A DNA stretch of 64,000 bases from Shinella zoogloeoides (GCF_003574625.1 NZ_QNUJ01000008.1:216567-280566); one strand, 5' to 3'; counted from the stretch's first letter, positions 18,385 through 30,466 are shown. Notes: generated by a model from the letters alone, not told the origin. A program made the numbers and translations.

Positions 18385-18490
18385 GCCCCTCATCCCGCTG
18401 CCGTTTCCCATGAATTGAAGGAAACCCGTGCGGCAATGTCCCTTCTCCCCGCCTGCGGGGAGAAGGTGGCCGGCAGGCCGGATGAGGGGC
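18385..18490. repeat. nested palindromic intergenic repeat
   Basis: An outer imperfect inverted repeat (GCCCCTCATCC at 18385, its complement GGATGAGGGGC ending at 18490) encloses a perfect inner hairpin, CCTTCTCCCC (18441-18450) and GGGGAGAAGG (18457-18466). The sequence is of a type widely repeated between genes in rhizobial genomes. It lies between the convergent PilZ-like and edd genes and may end both transcripts. Confidence 0.7.
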
Positions 18491-18501
18491 CGCCCGCCCG
18501 A

Positions 18502-20322
<1,821 letters not shown>

Positions 20323-20447
20323 GGGATCTATCCTGACTTTCTCGATTGCATTCTTGCACGGCAAGGCGAGCGGGAAAGCTGCGCCATCCGCGGGGGCAAT
20401 GGCGTCCCTCGACGCCGGTCATGTTCGGCTTCAGCCGGCCGGGTGCT

Positions 20448-21146
20448 CTAGGGCGCCCAGTAGATATCGAGCGGCGTCGCCGCGCGCCGGAGAATGGCGC
20501 GGATCGGCATGTCGGCCTCCGGTCCGTCCTCCTTAGCGGCAGAAAGAACGTCCATCTTGCCCTGGCCCTCGATATGCAGCACCAGAAGGCGGGCATCCTG
20601 AAGGCTGGTAAAGGTGAAGGTGAGGCGGGTTTCGCCCGCGCCCTCCGCTTCCATGGTGATCACGCCGCGCGGCGTCTCGGATGAGATCGCCTCGGCAAGG
20701 TTGCTGCCGCCGGGGAAGAACGAGGCCGTATGGCCGTCCGTTCCCATGCCGAGAATGGCGACGTCGAAGGGGTGGTCGAGGCTTGCGGCATCGGCCGAGG
20801 CGATCTTCGCCGCTTCTTCCGCGCTGCCGGCGTCCCGGTAGAGCGGCAGGAAGGCGGCTGCCTTCGCCTTGCCCTGCAGCAGGTTGTCGGCGACGAGCAG
20901 GTGGTTCGAGCGCGGATTGTCCGCCGGCACGAAGCGCTCGTCGACGAGCGTGACCGTCACCTTGCTCCAGTCGATGTCGCGGGTGGAAAGCGCCTTGAAG
21001 AAGGCCTTGGGCGTCGAGCCGCCCGATACCGCGATGGTCGCGCGGCCGCGCGCGGCGATGCCGTCCGCGAGCGCGGCGGAAACCCGGTCCGCCAGCCCCT
21101 CGGCCAATGCCGCGCCATCCTTGAATTCATGCAGTTGCGCGCTCAT
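20448..21146 (-). CDS. pgl: 6-phosphogluconolactonase
   Basis: The 232-residue DevB/SOL-type lactonase hydrolyses 6-phosphogluconolactone to 6-phosphogluconate. The segments TIAVSGGSTPKAFFKAL, VTLVDERFVP and DVAILGMGTDGHTASFFPG are the classical family motifs. It starts 9 bases after zwf on the same strand, as expected for sequential enzymes. It is cytoplasmic, with no signal peptide. Confidence 0.96.
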   Translation of the reverse strand: MSAQLHEFKDGAALAEGLADRVSAALADGIAARGRATIAVSGGSTPKAFFKALSTRDIDWSKVTVTLVDERFVPADNPRSNHLLVADNLLQGKAKAAAFLPLYRDAGSAEEAAKIASADAASLDHPFDVAILGMGTDGHTASFFPGGSNLAEAISSETPRGVITMEAEGAGETRLTFTFTSLQDARLLVLHIEGQGKMDVLSAAKEDGPEADMPIRAILRRAATPLDIYWAP

Positions 21147-21155
21147 CGGGCTTCC

Positions 21156-22628
21156 TTACGTTTCGTGCCAGGTGCGGCCGTCGCGCTCGATGAGGGCGAT
21201 GGCCTGGCTCGGGCCCCAGGTGCCGGCGGTGTAGCCCTGCGCCTGCTGGCCGGTCGCTTCCCATGCCTTCAGGATCGGGTCGACCCAGCGCCATGCGGCT
21301 TCCACCTCGTCGCGGCGCATGAAGAGCGTCTGGTTGTTGCGGATGACGTCGAGCAGCAGGCGCTCGTAGGCGTCGGCATTGCGCGCGTCGAAGGCCTCGG
21401 CGAAGCTCATGTCGAGCGAGACGTTGCGCAGGCGCATGCCGCCGGGACCCGGGTCCTTGATCATCAGCGACTGCTTGACGCCCTCATCCGGCTGCAGGCG
21501 GATGATGAGCTGGTTGGCCTCGATGCGGCCCGCCGAGGGATCGAAGATCGAATGCGGGATCGGCTTGAAGGTGATGACGATCTCGGACATGCGCGTGGCA
21601 AGACGCTTGCCCGTGCGGATGTAGAAGGGCACGCCCGCCCAGCGCCAATTGCCGATCTCGGCCTTGATGGCGACGAAGGTCTCCGTGTTGGAGACGCCGC
21701 CTTCCAGCTCTTCGAGATAGCCCTTGACCGGGCCGCCCGAGGAGGCGCCGGCGCGGTACTGGCCGCGCACCGTCAGGCGCTCGACATTGTACTGGTCGAT
21801 CGGCTTCAGCGCGCGCAGCACCTTGAGCTTCTCGTCACGCACGGCTTCGGCGTCCATGGAGGAAGGCACTTCCATCGCCACGAGGCAGAGAAGCTGGAGG
21901 ATATGGTTCTGCACCATGTCGCGCAGCGCGCCCGCCTTGTCGTAGTAGCCCGCGCGGCTTTCGAGGCCGACCGATTCGGCGACCGTGATCTGCACATGGT
22001 CGATATGGGCGGAGTTCCACAGCGGCTCGTAGAGCGCGTTGGCGAAGCGCAGCGCCATCAGGTTCTGCACCGTCTCCTTGCCGAGATAGTGGTCGATGCG
22101 GAAGATCTGCTCTTCATGGAAGACCTTGCCAATCGTGTTGTTCAGCTCGTTGGCGGAGGCAAGGTCGCGGCCGATCGGCTTTTCGACGACGATGCGCGTC
22201 TGCTTGGTGATCAGCTTGTGGTCGCGGATCTTTTCCGAGATGTCGCCGAAGATGGCGGGCGCCACAGCGAGATAGAAGGCGCGCACGCGGTCCTTGCCCT
22301 CGTCGAGCAGGGCCTTCAGCTTGTCCCAGCCCTGGTCCGACTTGGCGTCGACCGCGACGTAGAACAGCCGGTCGCAGAAGATCCTGACCTGCTCGTCGTC
22401 GAATTCGCCGGCCTTCAGATGCTCCTTCAGCGCATCGACGGCGAACTTGCGGTATTCCGCATCCGTGAAGGCGGTACGCGACGCGCCGATGATGCGCGTC
22501 GGGTCCGAAAGCTGGCCGGCGAGCTGCCGGTGGTAGAGGGCCGGAAGGAGCTTGCGTTCCGCAAGGTCGCCGGTTCCGCCGAAGACGACATAGTCGAAGG
22601 GTTCAACGGGAATGATCTGGCTGCTCAT
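21156..22628 (-). CDS. zwf: glucose-6-phosphate 1-dehydrogenase
   Basis: The 490-residue enzyme oxidises glucose-6-phosphate to 6-phosphogluconolactone with NADP. The nucleotide-binding FGGTGDLAERKLLPALY lies at residues 16-32, and the substrate motif RIDHYLGKE (His180, Lys184) is intact. It is the first gene of zwf-pgl-edd. The gap upstream (22629-22723) is AT-rich around TTATAATCTAATCGATTTAAA and probably holds the promoter. The operon lies close to the agl genes, which supply glucose. Confidence 0.97.
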   Translation of the reverse strand: MSSQIIPVEPFDYVVFGGTGDLAERKLLPALYHRQLAGQLSDPTRIIGASRTAFTDAEYRKFAVDALKEHLKAGEFDDEQVRIFCDRLFYVAVDAKSDQGWDKLKALLDEGKDRVRAFYLAVAPAIFGDISEKIRDHKLITKQTRIVVEKPIGRDLASANELNNTIGKVFHEEQIFRIDHYLGKETVQNLMALRFANALYEPLWNSAHIDHVQITVAESVGLESRAGYYDKAGALRDMVQNHILQLLCLVAMEVPSSMDAEAVRDEKLKVLRALKPIDQYNVERLTVRGQYRAGASSGGPVKGYLEELEGGVSNTETFVAIKAEIGNWRWAGVPFYIRTGKRLATRMSEIVITFKPIPHSIFDPSAGRIEANQLIIRLQPDEGVKQSLMIKDPGPGGMRLRNVSLDMSFAEAFDARNADAYERLLLDVIRNNQTLFMRRDEVEAAWRWVDPILKAWEATGQQAQGYTAGTWGPSQAIALIERDGRTWHET

Positions 22629-22723
22629 CGGATATCTCGATCTCGTTCTGTTGGCGGGTGTTATAATCTAATCGATTTAAAAACGCCAGCGTGCAACGCA
22701 ACAAAATCGGTGTTTCCATTCGA

Positions 22724-24007
22724 TCAGAGCCTGTCGCGCAGCGCGTACCACGTCATGGCGAGGAACAGAAGCGGCGAACGGAAGCGCTGACCGCCCGGAA
22801 AGGCCGGAATTTTCAGGGCCTTCATCAGGTCGAGATCGCTGCTGCCGCCCGTTACCTCGTCGGCATAGAGCTTGCCGCAATAGTTTGACAGCATGACGCC
22901 ATGGCCGGAATAGCCGCCGATGGTGGTGATGCCGGGCATGACCTCGCGCACATAGGGCTTGCGCGGCATGGTGATGCCGACGGAGCCGCCCCAGGCATGG
23001 GTGAGCTCGATGCCCTTGAGCTCCGGATAGACCTCCTCGATCTGCCGGCGGATCGGCGGCGTCATGTCGTCGAGGTTTTCCGAATAGGCTTCGCGGCCGC
23101 CGAAGAGCAGCCGGCCGTCGCGGGTCTTGCGGAAATAGCGCACGACGAACCGCGTATCGGCGATGGCCTCGCCGCCGGGAATGACCGAGGGGAACCTGTC
23201 GAGCGGCACCGTCGCGCCGATGAAGGAGCGGATCGGCATGACATGCGCTTCCGTCTTCGGCTCCAGGTCGCCGATATAGGCATTGCAGGCGATCAGTGCC
23301 TTGTCGGCGCGGATCGTGCCCTTCGCGGTGGTGATCACCGCCTTGCCGCCGGCACGCTCGATCTTCAGGGCAGGGGTCTTTTCATGCAGGCTGGCGCCGG
23401 CGGCCTGTGCAGCGCGGGCGACGCCGACCAGCAGCTTCATCGGGTGGATGTGGCCGGTGCCGGTGTCGCGGATACCGAAGAAGAAGCGTTTCGAGCCGAC
23501 GCGCTCCTCCGTCTCCGCCCGGTCCATATAGGTCATGTGCGGATAGTCGTAGCGCGTCGCGGCGATTTCGACGTGATCGCGAAAATCCTTCTCGAAACTC
23601 GCCTTGTGGCTGACATTGAGCTGGCCGGGCACATAGTCGATGTCGAGGTTCTGGGAACTGGCGAAGTCGTGGATATGGCGCTTGGCGTCCTCGGCCATGT
23701 CGAAGAGGGCCTTTGCGCGTTCGTAGCCGAGTTCGGCTTCCAGTTCCTCCGCCTCGGCGCGCTGGCCGGTGCCGAGCTGGCCGCCGTTGCGCCCGGACGC
23801 GCCGTCGCCGAAGCGGTGCGCCTCGATGAGCGTGACGCGCACGCCCTTCCGCGCGAGATTGTAGGCGGCCTGCAGGCCGGTGAAGCCGCCGCCGACGATG
23901 GCGACATCGGTTTCGACGGAGCCGTCGAGGGCCGCATATTCGGGGCGCTCGCCGACGCTTGCCTCATACCAGGAGACGCCGGGGGAAATCGGGCTTTGCC
24001 AGGGCAT
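22724..24007 (-). CDS. FAD-dependent oxidoreductase, gamma-glutamylputrescine oxidase type
   Basis: The 427-residue DAO-family flavoprotein has the FAD fingerprint DVAIVGGGFTGLQAAYNLA at about residues 33-51. The overall pattern, including the N-terminal SPGVSWYEAS and the late GYSGHGVMLS, is that of PuuB/OrdL proteins that oxidise gamma-glutamyl-putrescine or related amines. The glutamine-synthetase-like gene 94 bases upstream would be its partner (PuuA). I start at the ATG 24007; a GTG three codons earlier is an alternative, and neither has a strong ribosome site. The precise amine is inferred. Confidence 0.82.
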   Translation of the reverse strand: MPWQSPISPGVSWYEASVGERPEYAALDGSVETDVAIVGGGFTGLQAAYNLARKGVRVTLIEAHRFGDGASGRNGGQLGTGQRAEAEELEAELGYERAKALFDMAEDAKRHIHDFASSQNLDIDYVPGQLNVSHKASFEKDFRDHVEIAATRYDYPHMTYMDRAETEERVGSKRFFFGIRDTGTGHIHPMKLLVGVARAAQAAGASLHEKTPALKIERAGGKAVITTAKGTIRADKALIACNAYIGDLEPKTEAHVMPIRSFIGATVPLDRFPSVIPGGEAIADTRFVVRYFRKTRDGRLLFGGREAYSENLDDMTPPIRRQIEEVYPELKGIELTHAWGGSVGITMPRKPYVREVMPGITTIGGYSGHGVMLSNYCGKLYADEVTGGSSDLDLMKALKIPAFPGGQRFRSPLLFLAMTWYALRDRL

Positions 24008-24101
24008 TGCACACACTCATGTTCAAGAGGGTGCAGCGGCGTGCCGGGGCGCCGCCGCTCTCAGGGTCTGGTCTCTTGCAGCGGCCCGGACCGCCGGCCG
24101 C

Positions 24102-25541
24102 TCAGACGTTGAGCAGCAGGAACTCGCGTTCCCAGGGGCTGATCACCTGCATGAAGGTCTCGAACTCGCCCCGCTTGACGCCGGCATAGAGGCCGATGAA
24201 CTCGGCGCTCAGCACCTCGGCCAGAGCCGGATCGGATTCGAGCAGCGACACGGCCTCAAGCAGGCCACGCGGCAGGTCGATAGAGCCCTCGTTGGCGGTG
24301 TCCTCCGTCGGCGCGGTCGGCTCGAGCTTGTTCATGATGCCGAGCAGGCCGCAGCCGAGCGAGGCCGCGAGCGCGAGATAGGGGTTGGCGTCCGAGCCGG
24401 GAAGCCGGTTCTCGATGCGCCGCGCCGCGGCATCCGATACCGGCACGCGGAAGGCCGTCGTGCGGTTGTCGTAGCCCCAGGCATTGTTGACGGGCGCCGA
24501 CATGTCGGGCGTCAGGCGCCGGTAGGAGTTCACATAGGGCGCCATCATGACGAGCGTCTTCGGCACATAGGCCTGCATGCCGCCGATGAAGTGGAAGAAT
24601 TCCTGCGAGGCCGAGCCGTCCGGATTGGAGAAGACGTTCCGGCCTGTCTCGATCTCCACCACGGACTGGTGGATGTGCATGGCCGAGCCCGCCTGTCCCT
24701 GCATGGGCTTGGCCATGAAGGTGGCGTAGATGCCGTGCTTCATCGCCGCTTCGCGGATCGTGCGCTTGAACAGGAACACCTGGTCGGCAAGCTCGACGGG
24801 ATCGCCGTGGCGCAGGTTGATCTCGAGCTGCGCCGGGCCTTCCTCGTGGATCAGGGTATCGATCTCGAGCCCCTGCTTTTCCGAGAAGTGGTAGATGTCG
24901 TCGATCAGCTCGTCGAATTCGTTGATGCCGGCGATGGAATAGCCCTGGCCGCCCTGGATGGCGCGGCCGGAGCGGCCCTTCGGCGGATGCAGCGGATAGT
25001 CCGGGTCGTCGTTGACGGCGACGAGGTAGAACTCGATCTCCGGCGCCACCACCGGCTTCCAGCCGCGGTCGCTATACATCTTGACGACGTTTTTCAGCAC
25101 GTTGCGCGGCGTGTAGGGCACGTTCTCGCCGGTCGAACCGACGATGTCGCAGATGACCTGCGCGGTCGGATCGGTCTCCCACGGCACGACGGAAAGCGTC
25201 GAAAGATCCGGCACGAGCTTCAGGTCGCTGTCGCGTGGCTCGTAGCGGAAATTGCCGGTCTCCTCCGGATAGTCGCCGGAGATCGTGTGGCGATAGAGCG
25301 CCGACGGCAGCGCCAGCGAGGTGTTCGAGGTGAACTTCGACGACGGCATCATCTTGCCGCGCGGCACCCCTGCAAGGTCCGGCGTGATGCATTCGATGTC
25401 TTCGATGCCGCGGGCGCGAAGCCAGTCTGCGGCGTCCTTCCAGGTCTTTACCCCGCGCGGCACGCTGATGGCGGGAGGGATTTTAGAGGAGCGTGCGGCC
25501 TTTTCGATGGTGGGGGTAACGACTTTCTTTTTGGACGGCAT
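24102..25541 (-). CDS. glutamine synthetase family protein, gamma-glutamylpolyamine synthetase type
   Basis: The 479-residue glutamine synthetase fold has the catalytic-domain landmarks PEIEFYLV (metal-binding Glu), EEGPAQLEIN, GSAMHIHQS and RRIENRLPGSDANPYLALAA. It lacks the adenylylation-loop tyrosine pattern of housekeeping GlnA and has an N-terminal Lys-rich extension of about 20 residues. Next to the PuuB-like oxidase it most likely glutamylates putrescine or another amine with ATP. The first gene of a two-gene minus operon, it could form a polyamine route with the pot transporter 8 kb away. Confidence 0.85.
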   Translation of the reverse strand: MPSKKKVVTPTIEKAARSSKIPPAISVPRGVKTWKDAADWLRARGIEDIECITPDLAGVPRGKMMPSSKFTSNTSLALPSALYRHTISGDYPEETGNFRYEPRDSDLKLVPDLSTLSVVPWETDPTAQVICDIVGSTGENVPYTPRNVLKNVVKMYSDRGWKPVVAPEIEFYLVAVNDDPDYPLHPPKGRSGRAIQGGQGYSIAGINEFDELIDDIYHFSEKQGLEIDTLIHEEGPAQLEINLRHGDPVELADQVFLFKRTIREAAMKHGIYATFMAKPMQGQAGSAMHIHQSVVEIETGRNVFSNPDGSASQEFFHFIGGMQAYVPKTLVMMAPYVNSYRRLTPDMSAPVNNAWGYDNRTTAFRVPVSDAAARRIENRLPGSDANPYLALAASLGCGLLGIMNKLEPTAPTEDTANEGSIDLPRGLLEAVSLLESDPALAEVLSAEFIGLYAGVKRGEFETFMQVISPWEREFLLLNV

Positions 25542-25706
25542 GAGACACCGGGTTTGGTTGACGATGCGCCATCATAGCCGGAGTTTGACCCTTGGCTAGC
25601 TCCCCCCGGGGGGTAGAAAAGACGATTTTTCAGGAATTTGCGCGCTTTTCGCCGGTTGACTTTCGCTCGTGATGGCCGAAAGGAAGGCGAAACGGGGATC
25701 GGACAC

Positions 25707-26888
25707 GTGGCGGAACGGCGGGACGTCGTCATCATCGGAGCGGGCGCGGCGGGCATGATGTGCGCCATCGAGGCGGGCCGGCGCGGCCGCCGCGTGCTGG
25801 TGCTCGACCATGCCCGCGCGCCCGGCGAGAAGATCCGCATTTCCGGCGGCGGGCGCTGCAACTTCACCAATATCCATGCCGGGCCGAAGAACTTCCTCTC
25901 GGCCAATCCGCATTTCTGCAAGTCGGCGCTCGCCCGCTACACGCCGCGCGATTTCCTCGACCTCGTCGAGCGCCACCGCATTCCCTGGCACGAGAAGACG
26001 CTCGGCCAGCTCTTCTGCGACAATTCGGCGAAGGACATCATCGCCATGCTGCTGGCGGAGATGAAGGCCGTTGGCGCGGACCTGCGTCTTTCCACGTCGA
26101 TCAGCGCCGTCGAGCATGACGGTGCATCCTTCCGGGTCGTCACTGAAAACGGAACGGTGGACGCGGCATCGCTGGTGATCGCGACGGGCGGCAAGTCGAT
26201 CCCCAAGATGGGCGCCACCGGCTTTGCCTACCGCATCGCCGAGCAGTTCGGCCTGCCGCTGGTGGAAACGCGCGCCGGCCTCGTCCCGCTGATGCTCGAT
26301 CCGGCGACGCTCGGCGCCCATGAGGGCCTGCCCGGCGTGTCGGTGGAGGTCGTCGCCCGCCACGGGCGGACGGAGTTCCGCGAGGCGGCGCTCTTCACCC
26401 ATCGCGGCCTCAGCGGCCCCGCCATCCTGCAGATCTCGTCCTACTGGCGGGAGGGCGAGGAGATTGCCCTGACGATCCGTCCCGATGTGGATTTCGCCGC
26501 GATCGTTGCCGCCGCCCGGCGGCAGAACGGCCGCCAGGCGCTGCAGACCGTGCTGGCGGAGCACATGCCGAAGAAGCTGGCGCAGCTCCTCGTCACCGAG
26601 CTCGGCATCGACGGCCCGCTCGCCGAGCAGTCGGGAAAGCGTATCGAGGCGCTCGTCCAGCGCCTTCGCGACTGGCGCCTGCGTCCGCCGGCCTCGGAAG
26701 GCTACCGCACGGCGGAAGTCACCCTCGGCGGCGTCGATACCGCCGCGCTCGATTCGCGCAGCATGGCGGCGAAGGCGGTGCCGGGGCTCCATTTCGTCGG
26801 CGAGGCGGTGGACGTCACCGGCTGGCTCGGCGGCTACAATTTCCAATGGGCCTGGGCCTCGGGCTTTGCCGCGGGGCAGGTGGCCTGA
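25707..26888 (+). CDS. NAD(P)/FAD-dependent oxidoreductase, YhiN/HI0933 family
   Basis: The product has 393 residues from a GTG, which matches the family length; earlier in-frame codons back to 25638 lack a ribosome site. The FAD motif VVIIGAGAAGMMCAIEAG is at the N-terminus. The GEKIRISGGGRCNFTNIHAG block and the C-terminal EAVDVTGWLGGYNFQWAWAS are the diagnostic signatures of the BaiN/YhiN family. The true substrate is not known for most members; flavin-dependent reduction is inferred. It diverges from the glutamine-synthetase-like gene. Confidence 0.88.
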   Translation: MAERRDVVIIGAGAAGMMCAIEAGRRGRRVLVLDHARAPGEKIRISGGGRCNFTNIHAGPKNFLSANPHFCKSALARYTPRDFLDLVERHRIPWHEKTLGQLFCDNSAKDIIAMLLAEMKAVGADLRLSTSISAVEHDGASFRVVTENGTVDAASLVIATGGKSIPKMGATGFAYRIAEQFGLPLVETRAGLVPLMLDPATLGAHEGLPGVSVEVVARHGRTEFREAALFTHRGLSGPAILQISSYWREGEEIALTIRPDVDFAAIVAAARRQNGRQALQTVLAEHMPKKLAQLLVTELGIDGPLAEQSGKRIEALVQRLRDWRLRPPASEGYRTAEVTLGGVDTAALDSRSMAAKAVPGLHFVGEAVDVTGWLGGYNFQWAWASGFAAGQVA

Positions 26889-27427
26889 CGGGCATTTACC
26901 ATCCTTTAAGGCCTTGCGGCGGATGCTGTCCAAGGTCGGCGTTTCCGGGCTTTCCAGCCTGACGGGCGGAAAGCGGGGACAACATGATGTGGGCCGGCTG
27001 GCCGGTTGATCCGGATTGCCTGTATCTCGTAACGGAGTGTCGCCGCATGCCCGCCAGAAACCGCCAAGCCCGCGCCCTCGCCATCGCCGCCACCGCCGGG
27101 GAGAGCCGTCGCCGGCTTGCCGCCGTCGGCATCAATTGCGCCCTCGCCGCCGGCCTCCTCGCGCTGCTCGCCATGCTGGCGTTCTGACGCCCTGCCGGTT
27201 GTCATAAATCGGTTTAAAAAGTGAGAGAATTTTAAAGATTGCCGCCGAATATCGCCGGATAGGGTTCCGGATGCCGCGTCGCCGTGAGGGTTGCCGCGCG
27301 GCTGGCAATGACTGCTCCCCCGGATGCGCGGCATTGCGGCCGCATGAAAGTCGGTAATCCGGCGTCCGAATCCTGGGGAGGCCCGAAAAGGGCAGGGGTG
27401 GAGCACGCCGACAACGGATGTTCCGCC
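26889..27427. other. intergenic region upstream of the chemoreceptor gene
   Basis: This 539-base stretch holds one possible small gene (27047-27187), followed by an AT-rich tract at about 27200-27240 that probably carries the chemoreceptor promoter. No clear hairpin or operator is seen. Confidence 0.4.
27047..27187 (+). CDS. possible small membrane protein
   Basis: This 46-codon frame starts at an ATG. The first half is Arg/Ala-rich and the second half is a single hydrophobic helix (CALAAGLLALLAMLAF) that could span the membrane. There is no strong ribosome site and an in-frame ATG 63 bases upstream exists. The G+C-rich coding bias is weak evidence, so this may be chance. Confidence 0.28.
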   Translation: MPARNRQARALAIAATAGESRRRLAAVGINCALAAGLLALLAMLAF

Positions 27428-29950
27428 ATGTTCATTGATAAGATTCTCGCCCGCTTCAAGATCCAGACCAAGGTTCTTGTCTTCATCCTGCCATTCGTTC
27501 TCAGCATCTGCGCGGTCGGCTTCACCGGCCTTTATGCGTCCGGCCTCCTGCAGGGTCGCATGGAAATCTCCAACAGCGTCCTCCAGTCGCTGAGCGGCTT
27601 CAAGGACGTCTATGCCGGCATGAACCGGTTCCTGCGCGAGACCTCCGAGGAAAGCCGCGACGCCGTGCACGAGCGGCTGAGCGCGCAGGGCGCCGTCCTG
27701 CAGGCGACGATGGATGCGCTGGCGCCCGACGCCGACAAGTCGCGCCTTATCGATGCGCAGGCCCAGACGAAGGATATCGAGGCCCGCATGGACGGTCTCT
27801 GGGCGCTCTATGTGCAGGAAAACGACCTGCACGGTGCGATGGGCAACACCCTCAATGCTCTCGGCGCCGACCAGGTGAAGATCCTCGACGAGGCCACCAA
27901 GCTCCAGCGCTCCGTGCGGCAGAACGAGAATGCCGCCAAGAGCATGCTGCGCGAGGCCGAACGCCTGACCAATGCCAGCAAGTTCTTTGCCGATTTTCTC
28001 GCCGATTTCGGCAAGGGCGCAACCCCCGAGGAGCAGCTCAAGCTCGTCAAGGAACGCTATCCGCTCATTTCCAAGACCGAGCGCTCGATCACGACGATCC
28101 TGCCGAAGAGCCAGAAGGTCGTTTCCATCACCATCCGCAACACGATCGACGAGCTCGGCGGCTTCCTGTCGTCCTCCGATCCGGCGGCCGTCACCATTCC
28201 GGACATCGGGCGGCGCGTCAGCCGCTTCCGCCAGGTCGCCATCCAGCTCCAGGGCGCGGCCGGCGAGAAGATGCGCGAGGCGACCCGCCTCTTCACCGAG
28301 CTCGACGAGCCGATCATCAAGTCCGAGGCGATCCTCGCCGCCACGCGCAAGCTCGTCTCCACCATCGACGACATCAAGGTCGGGGCTGCGCGCTTCCTCG
28401 GCCAGACGTCGGACACCAATCGCGTCAAGCTGCTCGGCCATCTCGCCATCCTGCGCATCGACATGAAGGGCCTGCGCGGCAGCGCGAGCGGTCTTGAGTT
28501 CTTCGACACGGTCGACGAGAGCCTGTCGCCGATGCTGGAGCGGATGGAGGCCGACAGTGCCGCCCTCGTGAAGATCAGCACCGAGCGCGCCGCCGATTTC
28601 GAGGCCGCCGGCCAGTCGATCGACACGATCTGGAACCTCCTCAGCCAGTTCGCCGAGGAGCAGAAGACCAGCGCCGGCACCGAGCGCGAGAAGGCCAACC
28701 AGGTCTCGGTGCTCGCGACCGTCGCGGGCGCGGCCATCGCCATCCTCGCCGGCATCGCGCTGGTGCTGACGTTGAAGGGGCCGATCGGCCAGATCACCGG
28801 CGCCATGCGCCGGCTTGCCGACGGCTTCCTCGACACGGGCATTTCCGGCGAAGGCCGCGCCGACGAGATCGGCGACATGGCCCGCGCGCTCGGCGTCTTC
28901 AAGGAGAACGCCCTGTCGAAGATCCGCATCGAGGAGGAGAGCGAGCAGCAGCGCGCCGCGGCGGAAGCCGAGCGCGCCCGCAACGACGCCGAAAAGCAGT
29001 CGCTCGACCGCGAGATCGACTTCGCCGTCAATGCCCTCGCCGCCGGCCTCGGCCGCCTTGCGCAGGGCGATCTGTCGCGCCAGATCGAGACGCCCTTCAA
29101 CGGCCGCCTCGAGCAGCTCCGCCAGGATTTCAACGTCTCGCTGGTCCGCCTCCAGGATACGCTTGGCCAGATCCGCACCAATGCGCTGTCGATCCAGCGC
29201 AGCGGCTCGGACATGCTGCAATCGGCCGATGCGCTCTCCAAGCGCACCGAATCGCAGGCCTCCTCGCTGGAGGAGACGGCGGCCGCCGTGGAGCAGATCA
29301 CCGCCACCGTGCGCTCCTCCGCCGAGCGGGCGCATGAGGCGAATCTCGTCGTCGGCACGACGAAGCGCAGCGCCGACAGCTCCGCGGAGGTCGTCAGCAA
29401 TGCGATCGCCGCCATGGGTCGCATCGAGGGCGCCTCGCGCCAGATCGAGCAGATCATCGAGGTGATCGACGACATCGCCTTCCAGACCAATCTCCTGGCG
29501 CTCAATGCCGGCATCGAGGCCGCCCGCGCGGGCGAGGCGGGCAAGGGCTTTGCGGTCGTGGCGCAGGAAGTGCGCGAGCTGGCCCAGCGTTCGGCCAGCG
29601 CCGCCCGCGAGATCAAGGGCCTCATCGAGAAGTCGACGAGCGAGGTCAGCGCCGGCGCGCATCTCGTGCAGGAGACCGGCTCCGTGCTCGCCTCGATCAG
29701 CCAGCAGATCGTCACCGTCAGCCAGCATGTGGACATGATGGCGACGGCAAGCCGCGACCAGGCGGCGGCGCTGCAGGAGGTCAACGGCTCCGTCAACCAG
29801 ATGGACCAGATGACCCAGCAGAACGCCTCGATGGTCGACCTGACGACCGCCGCAAGCCGCAAGCTGGCGGGCGATGCCGACACGCTGATGATGCTGGTCG
29901 AGCAGTTCCGCCTGGAGGCGAACGAAGAGGTGCTGTACCGCGCGGCCTGA
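27428..29950 (+). CDS. methyl-accepting chemotaxis protein with a large helical sensor domain
   Basis: The product has about 840 residues. A membrane helix at about 14-36 is followed by an all-helical periplasmic domain of about 380 residues (helical-bundle sensor type), a second membrane helix ([20 protein letters not shown]), a HAMP domain and a long cytoplasmic signalling hairpin. The hairpin tip [20 protein letters not shown] contacts CheA/CheW. No NWETF-like CheR tether is present at the C-terminus. In S. meliloti the equivalent position holds mcpZ, as I recall. The ligand is unknown. The ribosome site before this ATG is weak. Confidence 0.9.
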   Translation: MFIDKILARFKIQTKVLVFILPFVLSICAVGFTGLYASGLLQGRMEISNSVLQSLSGFKDVYAGMNRFLRETSEESRDAVHERLSAQGAVLQATMDALAPDADKSRLIDAQAQTKDIEARMDGLWALYVQENDLHGAMGNTLNALGADQVKILDEATKLQRSVRQNENAAKSMLREAERLTNASKFFADFLADFGKGATPEEQLKLVKERYPLISKTERSITTILPKSQKVVSITIRNTIDELGGFLSSSDPAAVTIPDIGRRVSRFRQVAIQLQGAAGEKMREATRLFTELDEPIIKSEAILAATRKLVSTIDDIKVGAARFLGQTSDTNRVKLLGHLAILRIDMKGLRGSASGLEFFDTVDESLSPMLERMEADSAALVKISTERAADFEAAGQSIDTIWNLLSQFAEEQKTSAGTEREKANQVSVLATVAGAAIAILAGIALVLTLKGPIGQITGAMRRLADGFLDTGISGEGRADEIGDMARALGVFKENALSKIRIEEESEQQRAAAEAERARNDAEKQSLDREIDFAVNALAAGLGRLAQGDLSRQIETPFNGRLEQLRQDFNVSLVRLQDTLGQIRTNALSIQRSGSDMLQSADALSKRTESQASSLEETAAAVEQITATVRSSAERAHEANLVVGTTKRSADSSAEVVSNAIAAMGRIEGASRQIEQIIEVIDDIAFQTNLLALNAGIEAARAGEAGKGFAVVAQEVRELAQRSASAAREIKGLIEKSTSEVSAGAHLVQETGSVLASISQQIVTVSQHVDMMATASRDQAAALQEVNGSVNQMDQMTQQNASMVDLTTAASRKLAGDADTLMMLVEQFRLEANEEVLYRAA

Positions 29951-29970
29951 TCACCGCCGCACAGGAAACG

Positions 29971-30006
29971 AACCCCCGGCGCGCAGGGAGCCCGCCGGGG
30001 GTTTTT
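29971..30006 (+). terminator. terminator of the chemoreceptor gene
   Basis: AACCCCCGGCG (29971-29981) and CGCCGGGGGTT (29993-30003) are perfect 11-base arms with an 11-base loop, followed by a T run. It lies 20 bases after the stop codon. Confidence 0.88.
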
Positions 30007-30133
30007 GCTGCTTCACGGCTGGCAAGAGCGGCCTGTGACAAACCGAGGACGCATTCGCGGCTATCATCCGGCTGGTGTGAACCATCCAGGCCCTGAGGCA
30101 AACGCAATATCAGGGCTTGCAACGGAGGCTGTC

Positions 30134-30397
30134 ATGACCGGAACGAACACATTCGCCCTTACTTTCGCTCTGATGCTCGGGACGGCGCTGCCTGCGCTGG
30201 CGGACCAGCCCGGCGCCGACTGGATGCCGCTCGAAGAGGTTGTCGGGAAACTGAAGGCCGCCGGCTACACGGCAATCCATCAGATCGAGGCCGACGACGG
30301 GCGTTGGGAAGGAGAGGGCATGAAGAACGGTACGCGAATGGAGTTCAGCGCGGATCCCCGCACCGGCGCGATCCTGACGGAGCACCCGGACAACTGA
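30134..30397 (+). CDS. periplasmic PepSY-domain protein
   Basis: The 87-residue product starts at the ATG after GGAGGCTGTC. A signal peptide (FALTFALMLGTALPALA) is followed by a single small PepSY domain (WMPLEEVVGKLKAAGY onward, ending GAILTEHPDN). PepSY proteins are thought to inhibit or modulate proteases or bind ligands in the envelope. It is a single-gene unit; a GC hairpin follows directly. Confidence 0.83.
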   Translation: MTGTNTFALTFALMLGTALPALADQPGADWMPLEEVVGKLKAAGYTAIHQIEADDGRWEGEGMKNGTRMEFSADPRTGAILTEHPDN

Positions 30398-30400
30398 CCG

Positions 30401-30425
30401 CCTCGCGCATTTCCAACGCGCGAGG
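30401..30425. terminator. hairpin after the PepSY gene
   Basis: CCTCGCGC (30401-30408) and GCGCGAGG (30418-30425) form perfect 8-base arms with a 9-base loop, three bases after the stop. There is no T run, so termination is likely but not certain. Confidence 0.45.
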
Positions 30426-30466
30426 CCATGAACGCGGCCGCCGACCTGCAAGGCGCTCGAAACGAA

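Noticed and set aside
26906..29728. 940-residue open frame opposite the chemoreceptor gene
   Set aside because: Low-complexity Leu/Ala/Asp/Arg translation with no motif; shadow of the receptor gene.
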